Positions 1-12,945 of a DNA stretch of 64,000 nucleotides are shown here, one piece after another. This DNA comes from Chaetomium olivaceum (lineage: Eukaryota > Ascomycota > Sordariomycetes > Sordariales > Chaetomiaceae). The notes under the pieces are model-generated. The model ran no database searches. It was not told the origin of the DNA and saw only the letters and a program-made list of their open reading frames with translations. A program made the translations under genes and the position numbers. How positions within the stretch are numbered: the stretch's first letter is position 1; each line of letters starts with the position of its first letter. Location: positions 297,369 through 361,368 of the forward strand of contig JAYWVB010000034.1 of the NCBI GenBank assembly GCA_039881045.1. Reading direction: 5' to 3'.

Positions 1-647
1 GGGTGATTGCTTGGTGTGAGGGCAATCAATGTCATTGGCATCGTTCTCGGCGACCTCGGCGGTCTGGTGAAAGGGTGCGAGTTGACAGAGTGTGCCAGGT
101 GTGCTATGTAAGGTATCTAGCTATGGATTTTCGTAGGCCCATCGAAAGATCATGGCAATTAGAAACAGGATGAGGGTCAACCCGCAACGGCGAGATCACG
201 AATTTGAACACAGGAGATACCAAGGGGGCGAGACGCCCTGCTGATGCAGTATGAGCGGCATGGGACTCCGCAACGTTCCGAACCCAATCTCAACATCTCG
301 CCCCCTAAACGACAACGGTAATGTCGTTGTTGTGACGCTAATGGCGGCTGGCTTCCGAGCTATGAACAAGCTGGGACGAACTGGTCAATTCAAGGCCGAG
401 GACGGTTGGGCAGATATTGTTGCTCGAGGATATATCACACCGCTCGCAAATAACACCAGCCGACCACAACGCCGCAATCCCAATCAACTCATATGTGACA
501 CCGAACACCGAATTGGTCCCCAGTAACGCCTCAGTTCAGCCCAGTCCGACGCTAGCAGTCATCAGAAATGAAAAAGAGCAGTCTCGACCTAGGAGTTGAT
601 GGCCAGCAAATTCCATCACAACTATCCCCATTCCTCCCCAACCCAAT
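1..647. other. Left-edge region with no supported gene
   Basis: Short open frames exist here, but none shows a recognisable motif or a convincing splice structure. The right part probably holds the 3' UTR of the aprataxin-like gene, which reads leftward and stops at 648-650. Confidence 0.5.
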
Positions 648-1546
648 CTACTCCGCCCTCCACGCCTCAAACTCCTCCTCCAAATGCTTCTTCAAATCAC
701 TAAACCGCATGCCAAACCCCTTCCCACACACCTCCAACACACCAACTCCTTCTTTAAATTCCCATTCTGAAACCCCGTTTCCCGTCGCACATCATCCTCC
801 GCCAGCGGATAATCCGCCAGTGGCACAAAAAACGGCGTGACAAAACTGTTGTAATGCTTCCTGTGGCGCGCCCGTTCCGAGTGCATATCGCGCGAGATGA
901 TGTGCACATGCAGATGCGCCATAGACGGGTGTGCATGGATGCCGACGCGGATCTCGGCCGCATAGTCCCGGCCCGCCGGTAGCTCGTCGAATGGCACACC
1001 GCCCTTGGTCATGGCCTCGTCGCGCGCGCGGTTGCTGGCCGAGAAGGAGCTCAGTTTCCGGGCTAGTTCGGCCGCGGCGAGCTGGGCGCCCACGGCGGCT
1101 TCCTCGCGCATCATGGCGAGGAAGGCCGGGTCGGCAAAGGCGGCGTGAGGGTGCTGGAGGTAGTGGGCTGGCGAGCGCGGGAGGAGGAGGAGGTGGATGG
1201 TGGCTTTGGGGAAGGCGTCCTTGATGAGGACTGTATTGGCTGTTACGCGCAGGACTTTGTCGGGGAAGCGCTCCGGGTGTTCAATGTATTCGATTAGGGC
1301 GCCGCGCCAGACGCCGCGGACGACTTGGGATGCTTTGGAGGCCATGGACTGAGGGGCTTGGGAGATTGGAGCTTTGGGTTTTGGTGCCATTAGTTCTGTG
1401 AAGGCGTTGCGCTTGGCAGGTGCCTTTGTCGAAGATGCCACCGCCTGGGTTGTTTTCTCTGCATCACTCGCGGTTGGATGACCTAAACCTGGAGAGGCCG
1501 ACTCGGGTCGAGGGATCTTGCCCTTGTCGTCAACCGGCTCTGCCAT
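648..1546 (-). CDS. Aprataxin-like HIT-domain DNA repair protein, frameshifted near its C-terminus
   Basis: The protein reads leftward from the ATG at 1546 and has a HIT catalytic motif HLHVHII at about residues 211-217, preceded by HPSMA as in aprataxin/Hnt3 enzymes. Members of this family remove adenylate from abortive DNA-ligation intermediates in the nucleus. After the HIT domain comes the start of a zinc-binding tail, with CWRC at about residues 270-273. At about 725-730 the frame changes. In the starting frame the protein ends soon after CWRC, while the frame offset by two nucleotides continues with GKGFGMRFSDL and KHLEEEF and stops at 648-650. Reading CWRC straight into GKGFG restores the family-like tail, so I infer a dinucleotide gain (or single-base loss) in a GT repeat. 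No intron fits. It is either an assembly error or a real C-terminal disruption. The family is confident; the integrity is not. Confidence 0.8.
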
Positions 1547-4139
1547 GGCGGAAACCGTTGAAGGGATTCAAATTCCCTGGTTCAATTGAATTGGTAGAGG
1601 GACTATCCCATTGATCGTTGTGAAGTACCTGAATGTTGGTGATGAAATCGACAAACGACTCGACGGAAATACAGGTCGACTAATTATTTAGTGCCATCGC
1701 CCACTTGCATCGACAACGGATGAGTCGAACGGCGAACGCATTCGTCACCCGTCAACAACTGGCAAACACTTTTGGTGGGACTGTTTGGGCTGCCGCACCC
1801 CGACTCGAAGGAAAAACTACCATTGACGAAACGCTTTGCACAGCACTTTACAATGGTGACCTGCTGTCTGTTGGTGTTTGAGTTATTAAGTCGGTATTTG
1901 CACATAGCATATTCTTGTCACCGAGTTCACGAACACTCCGCAGCCTGCAGTCCTTGGGTCCACCGAATACCCGACCGTACCGTGCGAATGGCGCCGTTTT
2001 ACAAAGTAAATCTTTAGCCATCTGCGAAACGTCAGGGGCTACACCTGGGTCGCATCGTTAGGGTTGGTTTGGCGCACATGGTAGCGCCCGTGGCCGTCTA
2101 CAGCAGCCGTTGGAACCTGAAGTACTGTACCTGGTACATACCTAGTATCACTAGCTGCGCCCGATCCCCATGCTGTTGGCAAGCTTCGGTCTGTGCCTTT
2201 ACTTCCTGGTACATGTAGTGGCGGCTGAAAAAGACTAATTCAAACTGCGATTGTGTTAGCGCCTGGATAGAGGTGGAAGAGACTAACGGGGAATCGATCT
2301 CTAATGGTATTGGAGTGTGTACTAGTCCTGGATTATGGTGGAATCACCTCTCATCCTGAACTCCCTGGGCCAGGTATCGAGGCCCAGTTCAATAGCCGCT
2401 GTGATAAACTCGGCGACGTTATAGACCGAGGGTATTGAGATCTTGACGGGTCTTCCGCTGGAGTTTGTCGGGATAATCTCCGTCCTCGTCCCTTGAATGT
2501 TGACGAGATAGTCATTTGAGCCCTATCATTATCGTCCAGCCGGCCCCAATTCCGTACATCTAGAGACCTCCCGGGGCGAAACTCTCTATAAAAACGCTAC
2601 AGAAGAAGATAGTATACCGCAGTCGATACAACCTGGACTGTAACCAACCTTCTAGAAGCTCGAGGGCTGAATGCGAGCCGCGATTGTCATTCTCTGGCCG
2701 GTGATTGGAATCCCCTTCGAACTCGGACAGCACAAAGACCATTTCTTACCTTGATCTAGCATCCATGACAGTATTCCTCGAGCTCGGGATGCGGCTGTAA
2801 TGTTGTCGGCAGCCTGCGAGTAGAGTTGAGTCGGGATAAACACATACGAGACAGAACAAGTAGAGCACGTGCTGTGAAAGTAATGACAGGCGTCCAAAGG
2901 AGGAAGCTAGTTATTCTAGAAGAGTGCCGTGTTGTTGCCGGCGACTGGTTTCCTGATTTTCATTCTGTCGGACTTGCCATCATAAAGCTACCTAGGTATT
3001 TTCATCGCCCGGCCCCAGCTCCACCATCCGGGCATGCCCACCAGACCTCTCTCTATATCTTTTCCAGGGCACGACACTGTCGTGGACTCGACGAGATGTC
3101 TGAGGCCGGCGAGACACTACCTGACATTCTAGAGCAAATCTCCCCATGCGTCGTGATTCTTCCACTTGGGCTACTGTGAGCTATGTCGGCTATTAACATC
3201 TCAGCTGGTACAACATGAGTTCTACTATAGAAAAACGTTATGACGGACCTGGCCTTGGCGGTATCGTTTGATAGAGAGAAGTTATGTAGGGTTAGACTTC
3301 CCTATCGGGACGACCGCAAGATAAGGATTGATACGTCATACATCTACGTTCGTCTGCGAGGGCCCTGGTTGTGTAGGGTGGCAGAGAGGTTGGACGCCGT
3401 GCGGCCCGTGCCGAAAGATCCAAGGTCGCCTGCCTTTCTGATCGGGGAAAGTGGTGTACTATGGCCCTCAACGATAGCGTGCTCAAACCGCCACCCCCGC
3501 ATCGGATGCAGAATTCTCATCCCCTCTGCGATGCCAAACGTCCATCGCTCCGTTGGCGTCGCCGCCGTCCTTCGTAGCTTTGTCGTACCCGGGGGGGGAC
3601 AGTACTGAATAGCGTCAGCACCACCTCGAAACTAACATCGCGAGCGGCCCCTCGTCCCAGTGTGCAGAAACTACCTAGCCAGCTCTCAGTCGCCCGATCC
3701 CTCGACGAAGCGCTTCCTCAAGCCTGGCCGAAACCAAGACGATCCATTCGAGGACCTCGCCAAGGCCTCTCAATCCCCCCATCGCTAACTGGCTAACTAC
3801 ATAGGGAAGCGATTCGCTCGGGAACCCCCCGCGTATGCGTTGGTTCACGTCCCCGTAACGACAAGGATCCTGGCGCCTAAAATGCAACTCCCCATCGCGA
3901 ATGCATGGGGCGCGTTATGGGGCCAGCAAGGTACGGGATGGGGGCCAAATTCTGCAAAACCTTCTTCCTCTTGACTTCTCGCCCGCACAACAGGAAGCGC
4001 CAGTCCCGTTCCCTCAATAATCGCTGGCTGGCTGACTGACTGACTGGCTGGCGGCACACATCTTCTCGGCTCGACCACATCGTAATCGGGCACCTACCCG
4101 CAATTTCATTTGATCTGATTTGATAGAGGTGGTGTGATC
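1547..4139. other. Long intergenic region with no supported gene
   Basis: No open frame here has a recognisable domain. A short GGCT/GACT tetranucleotide-like run sits at about 4023-4053, just upstream of the membrane-protein gene. The region probably contains divergent promoters for the two flanking genes. Confidence 0.5.
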
Positions 4140-5344
4140 ATGTCTCTAGGGGCGTTAACAACCACCTTTACGCCGCCGGTGAGCTGCAGGGCAAGCCTGG
4201 CCGGGCCGCCAATACACGATGGGACCAAATACTATCAGGGCCCTATCTTCACAAGCGACTGTTTCCCGCCGAACTACAGCTTCGCCCGGAGTCCGGACAA
4301 CTACTACTCGCCGGCAATAGCGTGTCCGGTCGGGTACTCGACCGGCTGCACGAGCAAGAATGTGCTAGACACAGTGACCGAGACTGTAGTTATCTGCTGT
4401 CCTCCGTGAGTTACGAGACTCCATCACGGTATCTGCGACCAGGACGAACCTCCTAACCTTCTACTACTCCAGTTCGTTAACTTGCAACCCCAACATGCTC
4501 ATGTGGGAACAAACGCTGGGCTGCCACTCTCGCTTCCGGACCACCGTATTCCCCACGGTGAACTACATGTCTGGCACTGTCGTCACGAGCACCGGGGCCA
4601 CTACCGAAACAGGCACGTTCGATGGTGCGCTGAACGCGTACAGCGTGCAGATCAGGTTCCAGGCTACCGATCTTCCGACCACAACGAGCGGGACTGTGAG
4701 CAACCCCCCTCCCTCCCCTCCCCCCCCGCCCTCCCCAACCTTATTTTCAAGGACAACCCTGAGCATTCCATTGCTCGTGCGAATCCCCTTCGGTACTGCC
4801 AAGTACTGATACTGACATATGTAATTACCAGTTGACGCAAAGTTCCACCGCGGCATCGGACACTGACACAACCACCAGCTCTATCACAACGAGCAGCGAA
4901 GAACCAAAAGCAAGCACGGAGGGCGATGCAAATGGCGGCAGTGACGACGGGATCAGCACCGGTACAGCAATAGGCATCGGGGTTGGTTCGGCGTTGGCGG
5001 CGCTGCTGCTTGCCGGGCTAGCACTCTTTTTCTTCATCCGACGAAGAAACGCCCGGCGGAACGCGTTGGCTGGTCACGGACCTGTCCCGGAGCTAGAGGA
5101 CTCGGCTGGTAATCTGACAGGGCACGGTGCGATCCCTCCAAATGCAGCAGGGTTCTGGAAGCCAAAAGCGCACGTAGGAGGCGGTGGTATGGTGTACGAA
5201 ATGCAGTCGGAGAGCAGAGTGGTGGAATTGCCGGGATACCCTACCTCGACGGGTGAGCCCGGCTGGACCAGGACCGCGTTACCGGACGATGACACGACGC
5301 TGGGAGGAGGAACGGATAGTGATACAAACTGGAGACACCGGTGA
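4140..5344 (+). CDS. Ser/Thr-rich single-pass membrane protein, three exons
   Basis: My model joins 4140-4405, 4473-4695 and 4832-5344 (333 codons plus stop). Both introns have GTGAG donors and AG acceptors, and the phases agree. The N-terminal half is extracellular in style, with TTTFTPP followed by several cysteines, TSDCFPP and a CCPP pair. This is a pattern I know from uncharacterised fungal surface proteins. A Ser/Thr-rich stalk with TTTSSITTSS follows, then a hydrophobic segment with a GIGVGSALAALLLAGLALFFF core, then the basic stop RRRNARR. The tail is cytoplasmic, about 100 residues long, Gly-rich and acidic. There is no classical N-terminal signal peptide, so the single helix may act as the anchor. 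It resembles Mid2/Wsc-type sensors in layout only; no WSC domain is seen. Its function is unknown. Confidence 0.75.
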
Positions 5345-6831
5345 CCTGGCACGGACCGACTGGCCCGCAAGTTGCTGGATGTTCAGGCTCTCATCCCCGG
5401 ATACGTCCAAGACTGTCCTGAGCGGGAAAACATGGCGAGAATTTCATAAGAGAGCACATTTCAGCGTTGGTTGTTCTTGAGGGTGGTGAAAGTAGTAGAA
5501 AGGATCATGAACGGTTGCGAGCGCGAGCCCTGGGTTCCGTTATCTCGTTTTGACAGGGGGCTTTAGTCTTAGATTTTAGAAGATAGAGGAGTGAAGTGAG
5601 CGATGTTAGGAACAAGAGACGCAGCGCCGTAATACTTATGTATAATTATGGGTCTGTAGGATATATATAGTTGCTCCCAGTGTCAGATTGGGGATAAACG
5701 CTCGAGATTCATCGCTAGATGCTATACTTCTTTTTGTTTATGGGACGTGGGCTCCCATTTTGATTCATTCGTGCCCATCCTATATCCCGGGACTCGTCTT
5801 GCATATGGGGTACAGTGCCACGACATGTTCCTTTGTCTCTATCACTTAATATGATCAACTTAAGTAGAGTTGCTTGTGTTAGATAAGGTAGTTCTACATG
5901 AAACCATCTACACTGGTCGGTGCTTGTCAATATGTCAAAATACTCATTCTTGATAATAGAGACACAAGCGGACCAGAAATCAATCAACGGAAGTTACCTT
6001 TGATTATGCCACTAAACTCCTTTGCGTCGACTCCAGGGCAACCAACGGTGGAAGGAGGCTTTAGATTAGTATAGTACTAGTACAGTACTGCCCCGTACTA
6101 CACCGTGGAAGAGAAAGCGTGGTCATTCACGCGCAGAACTCAGCAGCGGAACAGGGCAACAATTTGCGTCGTCATCAGTGCACATTATATTCAGGGCTCA
6201 TCAGCTAACATGCCCTCGAGAAAGATTCAATAATCCGCGCCGCCCGCCGGGTATGTACCATGCATCCTTGACCTGATTTCCTGATCCGGCCGTTTTTCCA
6301 TCTCGAAGCCCTCAGTGAGCCCCATTGGTATCAACCCGCAACAGAGAATGAAAAAGAAATACGAAAATAACCACCGCCCATATCCTGAGCATTGATCTTC
6401 CCCGGGGAGTAGAACGGGAGCTGAGAGCGGTATCCTAGCAAATATAGAATGAAGTCTTCATGAGAAGAAAGGTGAGGCTCGTGGTTGTATCAGATGTAGG
6501 CTGATGCAGGCTGCCTGGCGGGGTTAATAGCACCTCCGCCGGCAGTGTGGAAGGAAAGATGGAAAGGAGATTGGGTAGGTTGGATGGCTGATCCGAGACT
6601 GGTGTGGTTTTCTAGATTTTGACTTTTTCTTCTTTCTTTTTCTTTTTTTTGAATGATTGGCGATTTTGGTGATTGATAGGAAATGTCGGTAAAGAGCGAA
6701 TGACGGTCGGTAAAGGATGCCTAACGGCAAATAACAAAAATAAGGAAATCGTCAAATGAGTGTGGTGTGTCTCGAGATCAGCCAGGTCCTCCCCTCCAAA
6801 TTCCGTAATTCTTCCCAACCATTGGAGCTCG
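5345..6831. other. Convergent intergenic region, no gene seen
   Basis: The region lies between the 3' ends of two convergent genes. It is AT-richer than the coding DNA and contains a T-rich tract at about 6623-6651. No open frame is convincing. Confidence 0.5.
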
Positions 6832-9258
6832 TCAAGCATCCTTGGTTAGGTGCAAATTTGTGTTCTTTGCATCAACCGACGATCGAGGCGTTATAGAGAG
6901 CAAGCGTGCGCTCCCAGCGCTGATACGTCGCGCGTGCGCCTTCCCGTAGTCGACACTCGTTGCTCGCTGAAGTCCGACGACCTCGCTGCCGTCGCTGTTG
7001 TCTTCTGGATCTACTATTTCAAGGGTGCCTTCACCTTCGTCGCCAAATGATTTGAGCAGGCCCTCACGGCTCTTCATCCTACCGAAGACCTGCGAGCGTA
7101 CGATTGTGGGTTGTTGACCCCTGACGCTGCCCCAGTGAGCCTCTTCGTCTCCCCAATCGCTCGACGGCCGCGCTTCTCCGGTGGACTTGCGATTCCACGC
7201 AGAACGGTCGCCGTGAGGGGGTGCGAGGCGTGAAAGGTAATCGTCATCGGCTATGTGCATATCGTCGTTGGTGTTTTCATTTTCCGGCCGGCGCTCACTG
7301 TCTCCGTCGGGGGCTTGCCGGGAAAACCGCAGACCGGATGCGTGTTCAAGAATGCCCGACGACTTTCGTTTTCTGCCTAGTCCTCCGCCAAACCACGACC
7401 CTTCCGAGTCAATCGAGGCTAGTGACGTCGCGTGGGGTTCTGGGGAGATTCCTGGCTCGTCCGGGTGACTGGTGGTCGACGGCGTCTCCCGCATTCGCTC
7501 AATGGACGTCTGTTGAGATACCGGTGTGTCGTGTCTCGGCCGGAATGTAGAGGGCGAGGAAGCTGTCCCCATGACAGCAGGATGACCGCCAACTGATGAG
7601 TTGATGATGGTATCAATAGCTTTAATATCTGGCGATTGCATCCTTGATGCCGGGGGCGAAATCGGGAGCTCGGGGAGATCTTCACGGAATCGGGACATGG
7701 TCCGCTTCGGTACCCCAGCGCTGACGTGTCGTGGCATCGGATTGACGGGAGGCGTCGGTGTCGGGGTTGTTTGCATCGAGTCCCGAGATGTATTAGAAAA
7801 CGAAGATGGTCCTCCTGAGCTCCGTTTAGCCCTATTCGCCCATCTGAAAATGGACGACCAAGACCGCGGGCCTTTGCCAGTACCGTTTGATGGTTTCTCG
7901 GACTGTTCTGTCCTTGTTTCAAAGTCTCGAGGGGATTTAGATCGTGAAAATTTCCTGCGGAACGAGCCCTTGGACTTAACACTTGCGTGAACTGGCGCAT
8001 ATTCCTGTATTTCGGCGAGAGCTTCCGGTTGGTGCAAGGGGATGCTGTCTACTCGGTGGAACGAGGCCAGGGGGTCGCCTTGGTTCTCATCTCGAGCAAT
8101 CTCTAGGTTACCAGTTTCTTCAGGTTCATCTCGACGCGCTAACGAGTCATCTGAATGCCGAATCCTCGACGATGTGACGACGGCGGAACTTGGGCCGATC
8201 CCCAATCCAAAATCCTCCCGGCCGAGAACGCCTCGCTCGAGATTTGGCGGCGATTCCCGCCCGTGTCTCTCAGCCTCGACCTCTGCTGCTTTCTGTTTCT
8301 CGGCACGCCTTGCAATTCTCCGTTCCAGCTTCTCTTGCTCCAGCTGCGCCTTCCTTGCCCGGCGCCGCTGGTCCCGTTCCATCAGCTCGCGCAAGTCACC
8401 GGCACTGAGGTCATCGGCGAGGCTGTCGACGCGCTTGTGTGCCCTAAGCGTTGCCTCAGGGATCGGCTCGTTCAATCTCGTCCGTTGCGGAGATGGTCGG
8501 CGTACAAAGACCGCCCCATCCTGGGCAGCAGCGCCGAACCGTGGATGTGTGGTGTAGCGCAAAGTCGGGCGAGGTGCAAGAGCCTCGAAAGCTGAAACCT
8601 TGTAAGAGATATGATCCGAATCTGAGGAAAGGGCGGAGTCGATGGATTCGGGCAGTGGTAGTGAAATGTCCGACGACCGGTTGTACTTGTCGTAGTCGGA
8701 GCCTTTGATGCTGACACCGAAAGCTGGTCTAAATCTCTTGCTGTCTTTCTTCATTGGGCGGCCAGCCATCCAATCCTCAGCGACGGGTCGCAAAGGAACA
8801 AAGTTACTCAACGCCTTGATTTCGGCCTCCCGTTGCCGGTCATCCCTCCGCCGCTTCTTACTGGACATCTTCCGGGGTAGGTGGTCGCCGTCCTTTTTGC
8901 TGTGAAGTGTCGGCACACGCCATAGCATGTCGTCTCCCACGGCGTCGGGCATCGGCGTATCTACCTCTCGGTGGGCTCTCGTGCTGTCTTTCCTACCGAG
9001 CTGCACGGTGTCCTGGCGTCCTGGCGAAAAGCTGTAGGTCCTAACTCTGCGTTGAAGCTTGCTCGAGCCCGTCCGTTGCCGCTTGCTCGCTTGTCGGTCT
9101 AGTATGGGGATGTCGATGGGCATAGTGGTCTCTGGCACCGTCTGACTCCGTGGTGGAAGCCCGGCCACTGTCACTCGGCCTTCGTATTCTTCGTGGTCCA
9201 TCGTGCTGGTTCGCCCGCGTCTCCGGCGGCTTTTCCGTCTAAACGGCCACAGAGGCAT
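6832..9258 (-). CDS. Large basic, mostly disordered protein, uncharacterised
   Basis: A single uninterrupted frame encodes 808 residues and reads leftward. It starts MPLWPFRRKSRRRRGR and is rich in Arg, Ser and Pro. A basic stretch SSKKRRRDDRQREAEIKAL is followed by NFVPLRPVAEDWMAGRP, which looks like a conserved short block. A strongly charged helix of about 40 residues, around RDQRRRARKAQLEQEKLERR, is likely a coiled coil. The rest has low-complexity Ser/Pro features typical of disorder, with several RxxS-like phosphorylation contexts. Basic clusters suggest nuclear localisation, but that is inference. I recognise no named domain. The length, the absence of stops and the protein-like composition support a real gene; an alternative start at MDHEEYEGR, about 20 residues in, cannot be excluded. 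Confidence 0.8.
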   Translation of the reverse strand: MPLWPFRRKSRRRRGRTSTMDHEEYEGRVTVAGLPPRSQTVPETTMPIDIPILDRQASKRQRTGSSKLQRRVRTYSFSPGRQDTVQLGRKDSTRAHREVDTPMPDAVGDDMLWRVPTLHSKKDGDHLPRKMSSKKRRRDDRQREAEIKALSNFVPLRPVAEDWMAGRPMKKDSKRFRPAFGVSIKGSDYDKYNRSSDISLPLPESIDSALSSDSDHISYKVSAFEALAPRPTLRYTTHPRFGAAAQDGAVFVRRPSPQRTRLNEPIPEATLRAHKRVDSLADDLSAGDLRELMERDQRRRARKAQLEQEKLERRIARRAEKQKAAEVEAERHGRESPPNLERGVLGREDFGLGIGPSSAVVTSSRIRHSDDSLARRDEPEETGNLEIARDENQGDPLASFHRVDSIPLHQPEALAEIQEYAPVHASVKSKGSFRRKFSRSKSPRDFETRTEQSEKPSNGTGKGPRSWSSIFRWANRAKRSSGGPSSFSNTSRDSMQTTPTPTPPVNPMPRHVSAGVPKRTMSRFREDLPELPISPPASRMQSPDIKAIDTIINSSVGGHPAVMGTASSPSTFRPRHDTPVSQQTSIERMRETPSTTSHPDEPGISPEPHATSLASIDSEGSWFGGGLGRKRKSSGILEHASGLRFSRQAPDGDSERRPENENTNDDMHIADDDYLSRLAPPHGDRSAWNRKSTGEARPSSDWGDEEAHWGSVRGQQPTIVRSQVFGRMKSREGLLKSFGDEGEGTLEIVDPEDNSDGSEVVGLQRATSVDYGKAHARRISAGSARLLSITPRSSVDAKNTNLHLTKDA

Positions 9259-12200
9259 CGTGTTTGTTGTTGTACGCGACAGGCTTAGTGTCGGTCAGAT
9301 GCTGACAGAATTCTGCGGTCGGGCGTATCGTCTTGTTGACTAGGGCAATCGGTGCTAGGAGGAGAGAGGTGTAGATTCATTCTGAAAGTACCCCAAGGGA
9401 GCGACGGGTCGGCGGGGTTGGTTGCGCGACTGGCAAATTCGTCGGTGGTTTTGAGCACGATGCCACTAAAGCATGCTTCAGAATGTCGAAATCCTGGGGG
9501 CGACAACTAAAGCGAGGGCTGCGAAGAACAAGGTGGAATGAGGCAGGTCGAGGATCGTATTGGTGGGGAGTCGTTCGTTTGGTACAATCGTGGTGATCGA
9601 CTGACAATGTGGGCGTGAGAGGTTGGAATGGAGGGAAATTTGGGTTCGAGTCCAGCAGAGGGGTATGCGAGGGCGCCGGATAGTATGTAAAAGCTATGAT
9701 CACAATTGTAGAGCAATGGTGTGCGGGGGGGGGATGGTCTGAGATGGATGTCTCAGAGAACCTTGGAAGGGCCCACGCAATATTTGAGGGCTTGTGCAGG
9801 GAGCAGACCCGACGGGGGAAAAATGGGAATCGATTGGCAAGGGAGAAAGCAAGGTACCCGGGCTTTCTGGTCATGCCCCTGCTACAGAAAACGGAGTGTG
9901 CTGGTTTGTTGGCCACCGCCCAGTTATGAGCCCAATGAGCGTCACGAGCAGCGCCACGAGCCGTCTGAGAGCAATCCCTAAATCAATCTTCGCTTTTCGA
10001 GCCGATGCATGTTTGCAGCACTCCGAAATATTGTCATCTCGAGTGGCCAACTCTCCGTTTCAACACGCCCGTTTCCTCCCGTCTTGCTGGCCACCCTGCT
10101 GTCACGGTGGATCCGACCAAGCAGCCCTGTTCCTTGGCACTTGCCCCACCCAACGGCTTTGATCTGCCGCTCAGCCCAGTGGTCCCCTCCAAGCCAGCTC
10201 CAAGCTGGGCCAGAGCGCCATTCGAGAATGTCACTGAGGTTCCTGATGAAACCCCGTAAAACTCGTCCTTGGAGCTTGGGTGAAAAGTTTTCCTGACCCT
10301 GGGTACCTGGTGCCAATTTCGGGAGATGGGTGTGCCTTTGCTTTCTGTCGCGCTTTGGCTTGCGCAATTCAATACGGACGATGGGCAATGCTCGTATCCG
10401 TCTGATTCTCCGCTCCGGCGGCGGACGAGCAGGCGCCGGGTGGGCAAGAAACTAGACAACGAGGTTGCAGGCGGGCTCAACCGCGAGATTGCTGCAAGTT
10501 GGATTATGTCATAAGCGCACGGCACGTCTCTCGCCACAACCAAATCGAACAGGCCGCACACCTTGATCGTTAACTGGCGCCGATCCTTCGAACAAAAAAT
10601 CACTCACGGACTACAGTTGGGTAAGGTAGTGGACGGGGTTGGAAAAGCTGTGCGGAGGTGCAGCAAAGCTCCCCACGCTCTACCGCAGCTCGACCTACCA
10701 GGCGCTGATTTCATATCGTCCAGTGCTGCAGGGCCTTGCACCATCTGGGTGACGGGTTGGCTGCAGTGTCCAGGAATGCAACGGCAGGGGATATCGATCA
10801 CATTGGCGCTGGTTGCCAGCCTGACACGTGTTTCCGCAGCGTGCTGCAGCAGTACATGAACGTACAGACAGTACAGAGACATACCACATACCACTGGAAT
10901 GCATTCCACCTGGCAGCAACGAACGTTACCTTGGAGAATATCTTGTGTGCGCGGCGGCCTCGCGGCTTCATGCGTTGTGCCTCGTGGGATCAACGGAACT
11001 CAGCAAGTAACTTTCGGGTCCGGTCGCGACCCGGGAGGTCGTGCTCATCTTTGCCACACGAAAGCAAACAGGCCAAATTTAGGCTTCGAAAACTGCCTCG
11101 CGACCCTGGTGAGCTCAAGGACCAAGCAGAGTCCGACCCAGGAACCGGAAAGCATTCTTTTCGAAGTGACGGCAGGTGGGTTGCGTGGGAACCAATCATG
11201 AAACCGAAAGCTGCGGGGGGGTGACGAAGACGCACACAACGCCATGAACGAGGGCAGAGCGCTGGCTAAAGAGAGAGACCATCGTTTCAACTGGATTCAG
11301 CCCTCTCCCTCGAGGCGACGAATGGGCTGTTCATCCGGCTCGAATCCTTCTTTTTTCCTTGGCAGAAAAGCTCGAACACTGGAGGGCTCAAGACCCCCCA
11401 GTTCTTAGCATGACCGCTATACCCGACGCCCGATCGGCTAATATCCCTCTTTCGAGGACAGCACGGCCCGCTTGCACGACACGACAGTACGGCCGGTGAC
11501 GCGAAAGCTGGGAGAAATACCTGGCGCTGACTCGCTCGCACCGGAGCGAATATCTTCAAAAAAGCACCAGCAAAGGGACGCTGCAGTTGTCACATTTTCA
11601 GGAGGGGCGTGTTACCCGTTTCTCATCTGATGTATGCAAGTGGCTCTCAAGCGCACCAGCCAAGTTCTTCCTGTCGATGTCGTGGATCGTTTGGCGGGGC
11701 CTGTCGAGATCCCCTGCTCCGCATGCTGCTGTGCCTACGAATCCACGGTGATGGAACAGGGGCCAACATGATGCAGCAGTCTGGCAACGGGGCTCCTTCA
11801 GGGTCCAAACCCTTTGGGACGGGAGCCGGCCGGCAATTTAAATGCAGCACAACCGTCCAGGTCTGACGACTGAACCGTTTTTACAACGTGATTTCGACTG
11901 AAAACGGGGTGACCTGCATGAACTTTGTCTGCCCTACGGTACTGTGGTATGTATGTATGTACCTAGGCGAAGGAATATTGCTGATAAAACATCACTGCTG
12001 AGTGTGTGTCATCGCAAGTGAATTACACCACATGGGTAAAAAAGACTAAGTGAAATGCTTGAAACGAAACAAATGTTATCCAAGCCAAAGAAGCTCTTCC
12101 TACCCGATTTACACTTTTTTTTACTTGGTTTCCGTGCTCGAATTCTTTTTCTCCGTCTTTTTTTTAAATTCCTTTCTATTGCTTTTGTATAAGCCTGTTG

Positions 12201-12945
12201 TCTTTTGGAGTTCGCCTTTTTTGGCCAGAAGGTGGTTAGGTATGAAGAGGAAGACAGCCAACAATCTCTAATCATTCTGCTACCGGTATCGAAAGGCATC
12301 TCGGAGAGAACACCTATGCACTCTCAAAATAGCAATGTCTAGTTTATGTCAGTTGTTAACCTCACAAACTTAGTGAAGTGCGTCATGCTTCTCCGCTACC
12401 AAGGCCCGGGAGATGAACACACATAACACAAGCTTTGGTTTAACAGGCAATGGGAATGAGTTAATTAGCCGGCGTGTACCACAGTCGACTGAGCTCTATG
12501 GCCATAGTTCCACAAGACTCTTTTTCAAAAGTAGAGTTTTGCTTTTAATGGAAGCTGAGCAAACCTGATGTTTGAATCATTTATGTACATATGCTTCAAG
12601 CGGGGGATATATAGCAGACCTCATCCGTGGCTCATTATTTCATAGTTTTATCATAAATATGGCACAAACAATCAAAAAGTGGGATCATGAATGAAGCGAT
12701 AAAAATAGTCGTAGTAATCTCAGAAAAAAGGGAAATATCCCTAGATTGGGTTGGGTCGAGAGCCGCATTGCACTAAATACATATCCCGCTCCACAAATAA
12801 CATGCAACTATGCGACATGCACGCTAAATCTGTTTCTCGAGCAACCCATCCAGCCGCGCCCCGCCATTGTCAACAATCGCCCAAAAAGGTGTCTTGCATT
12901 TCGATAGCACATCCCACGACGCGATCGGCACCAACAACCGACAGC
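9259..12945. other. Long divergent intergenic region, no supported gene
   Basis: This 3.7-kb stretch separates the divergently transcribed basic-protein gene and NUF2. Overlapping small open frames occur on both strands without recognisable motifs. The segment from about 12,000 to 12,740 is AT-rich with T tracts. It probably holds 5' UTRs and promoters. Confidence 0.45.

Noticed and set aside
4021..4053. Tetranucleotide-like run as a possible CRISPR or minisatellite array
   Set aside because: It is a short, imperfect run with no spacers; a simple repeat only.
9645..9662. GGTTCGAGTCC, resembling a tRNA B box
   Set aside because: No matching A box or cloverleaf could be seen around it.
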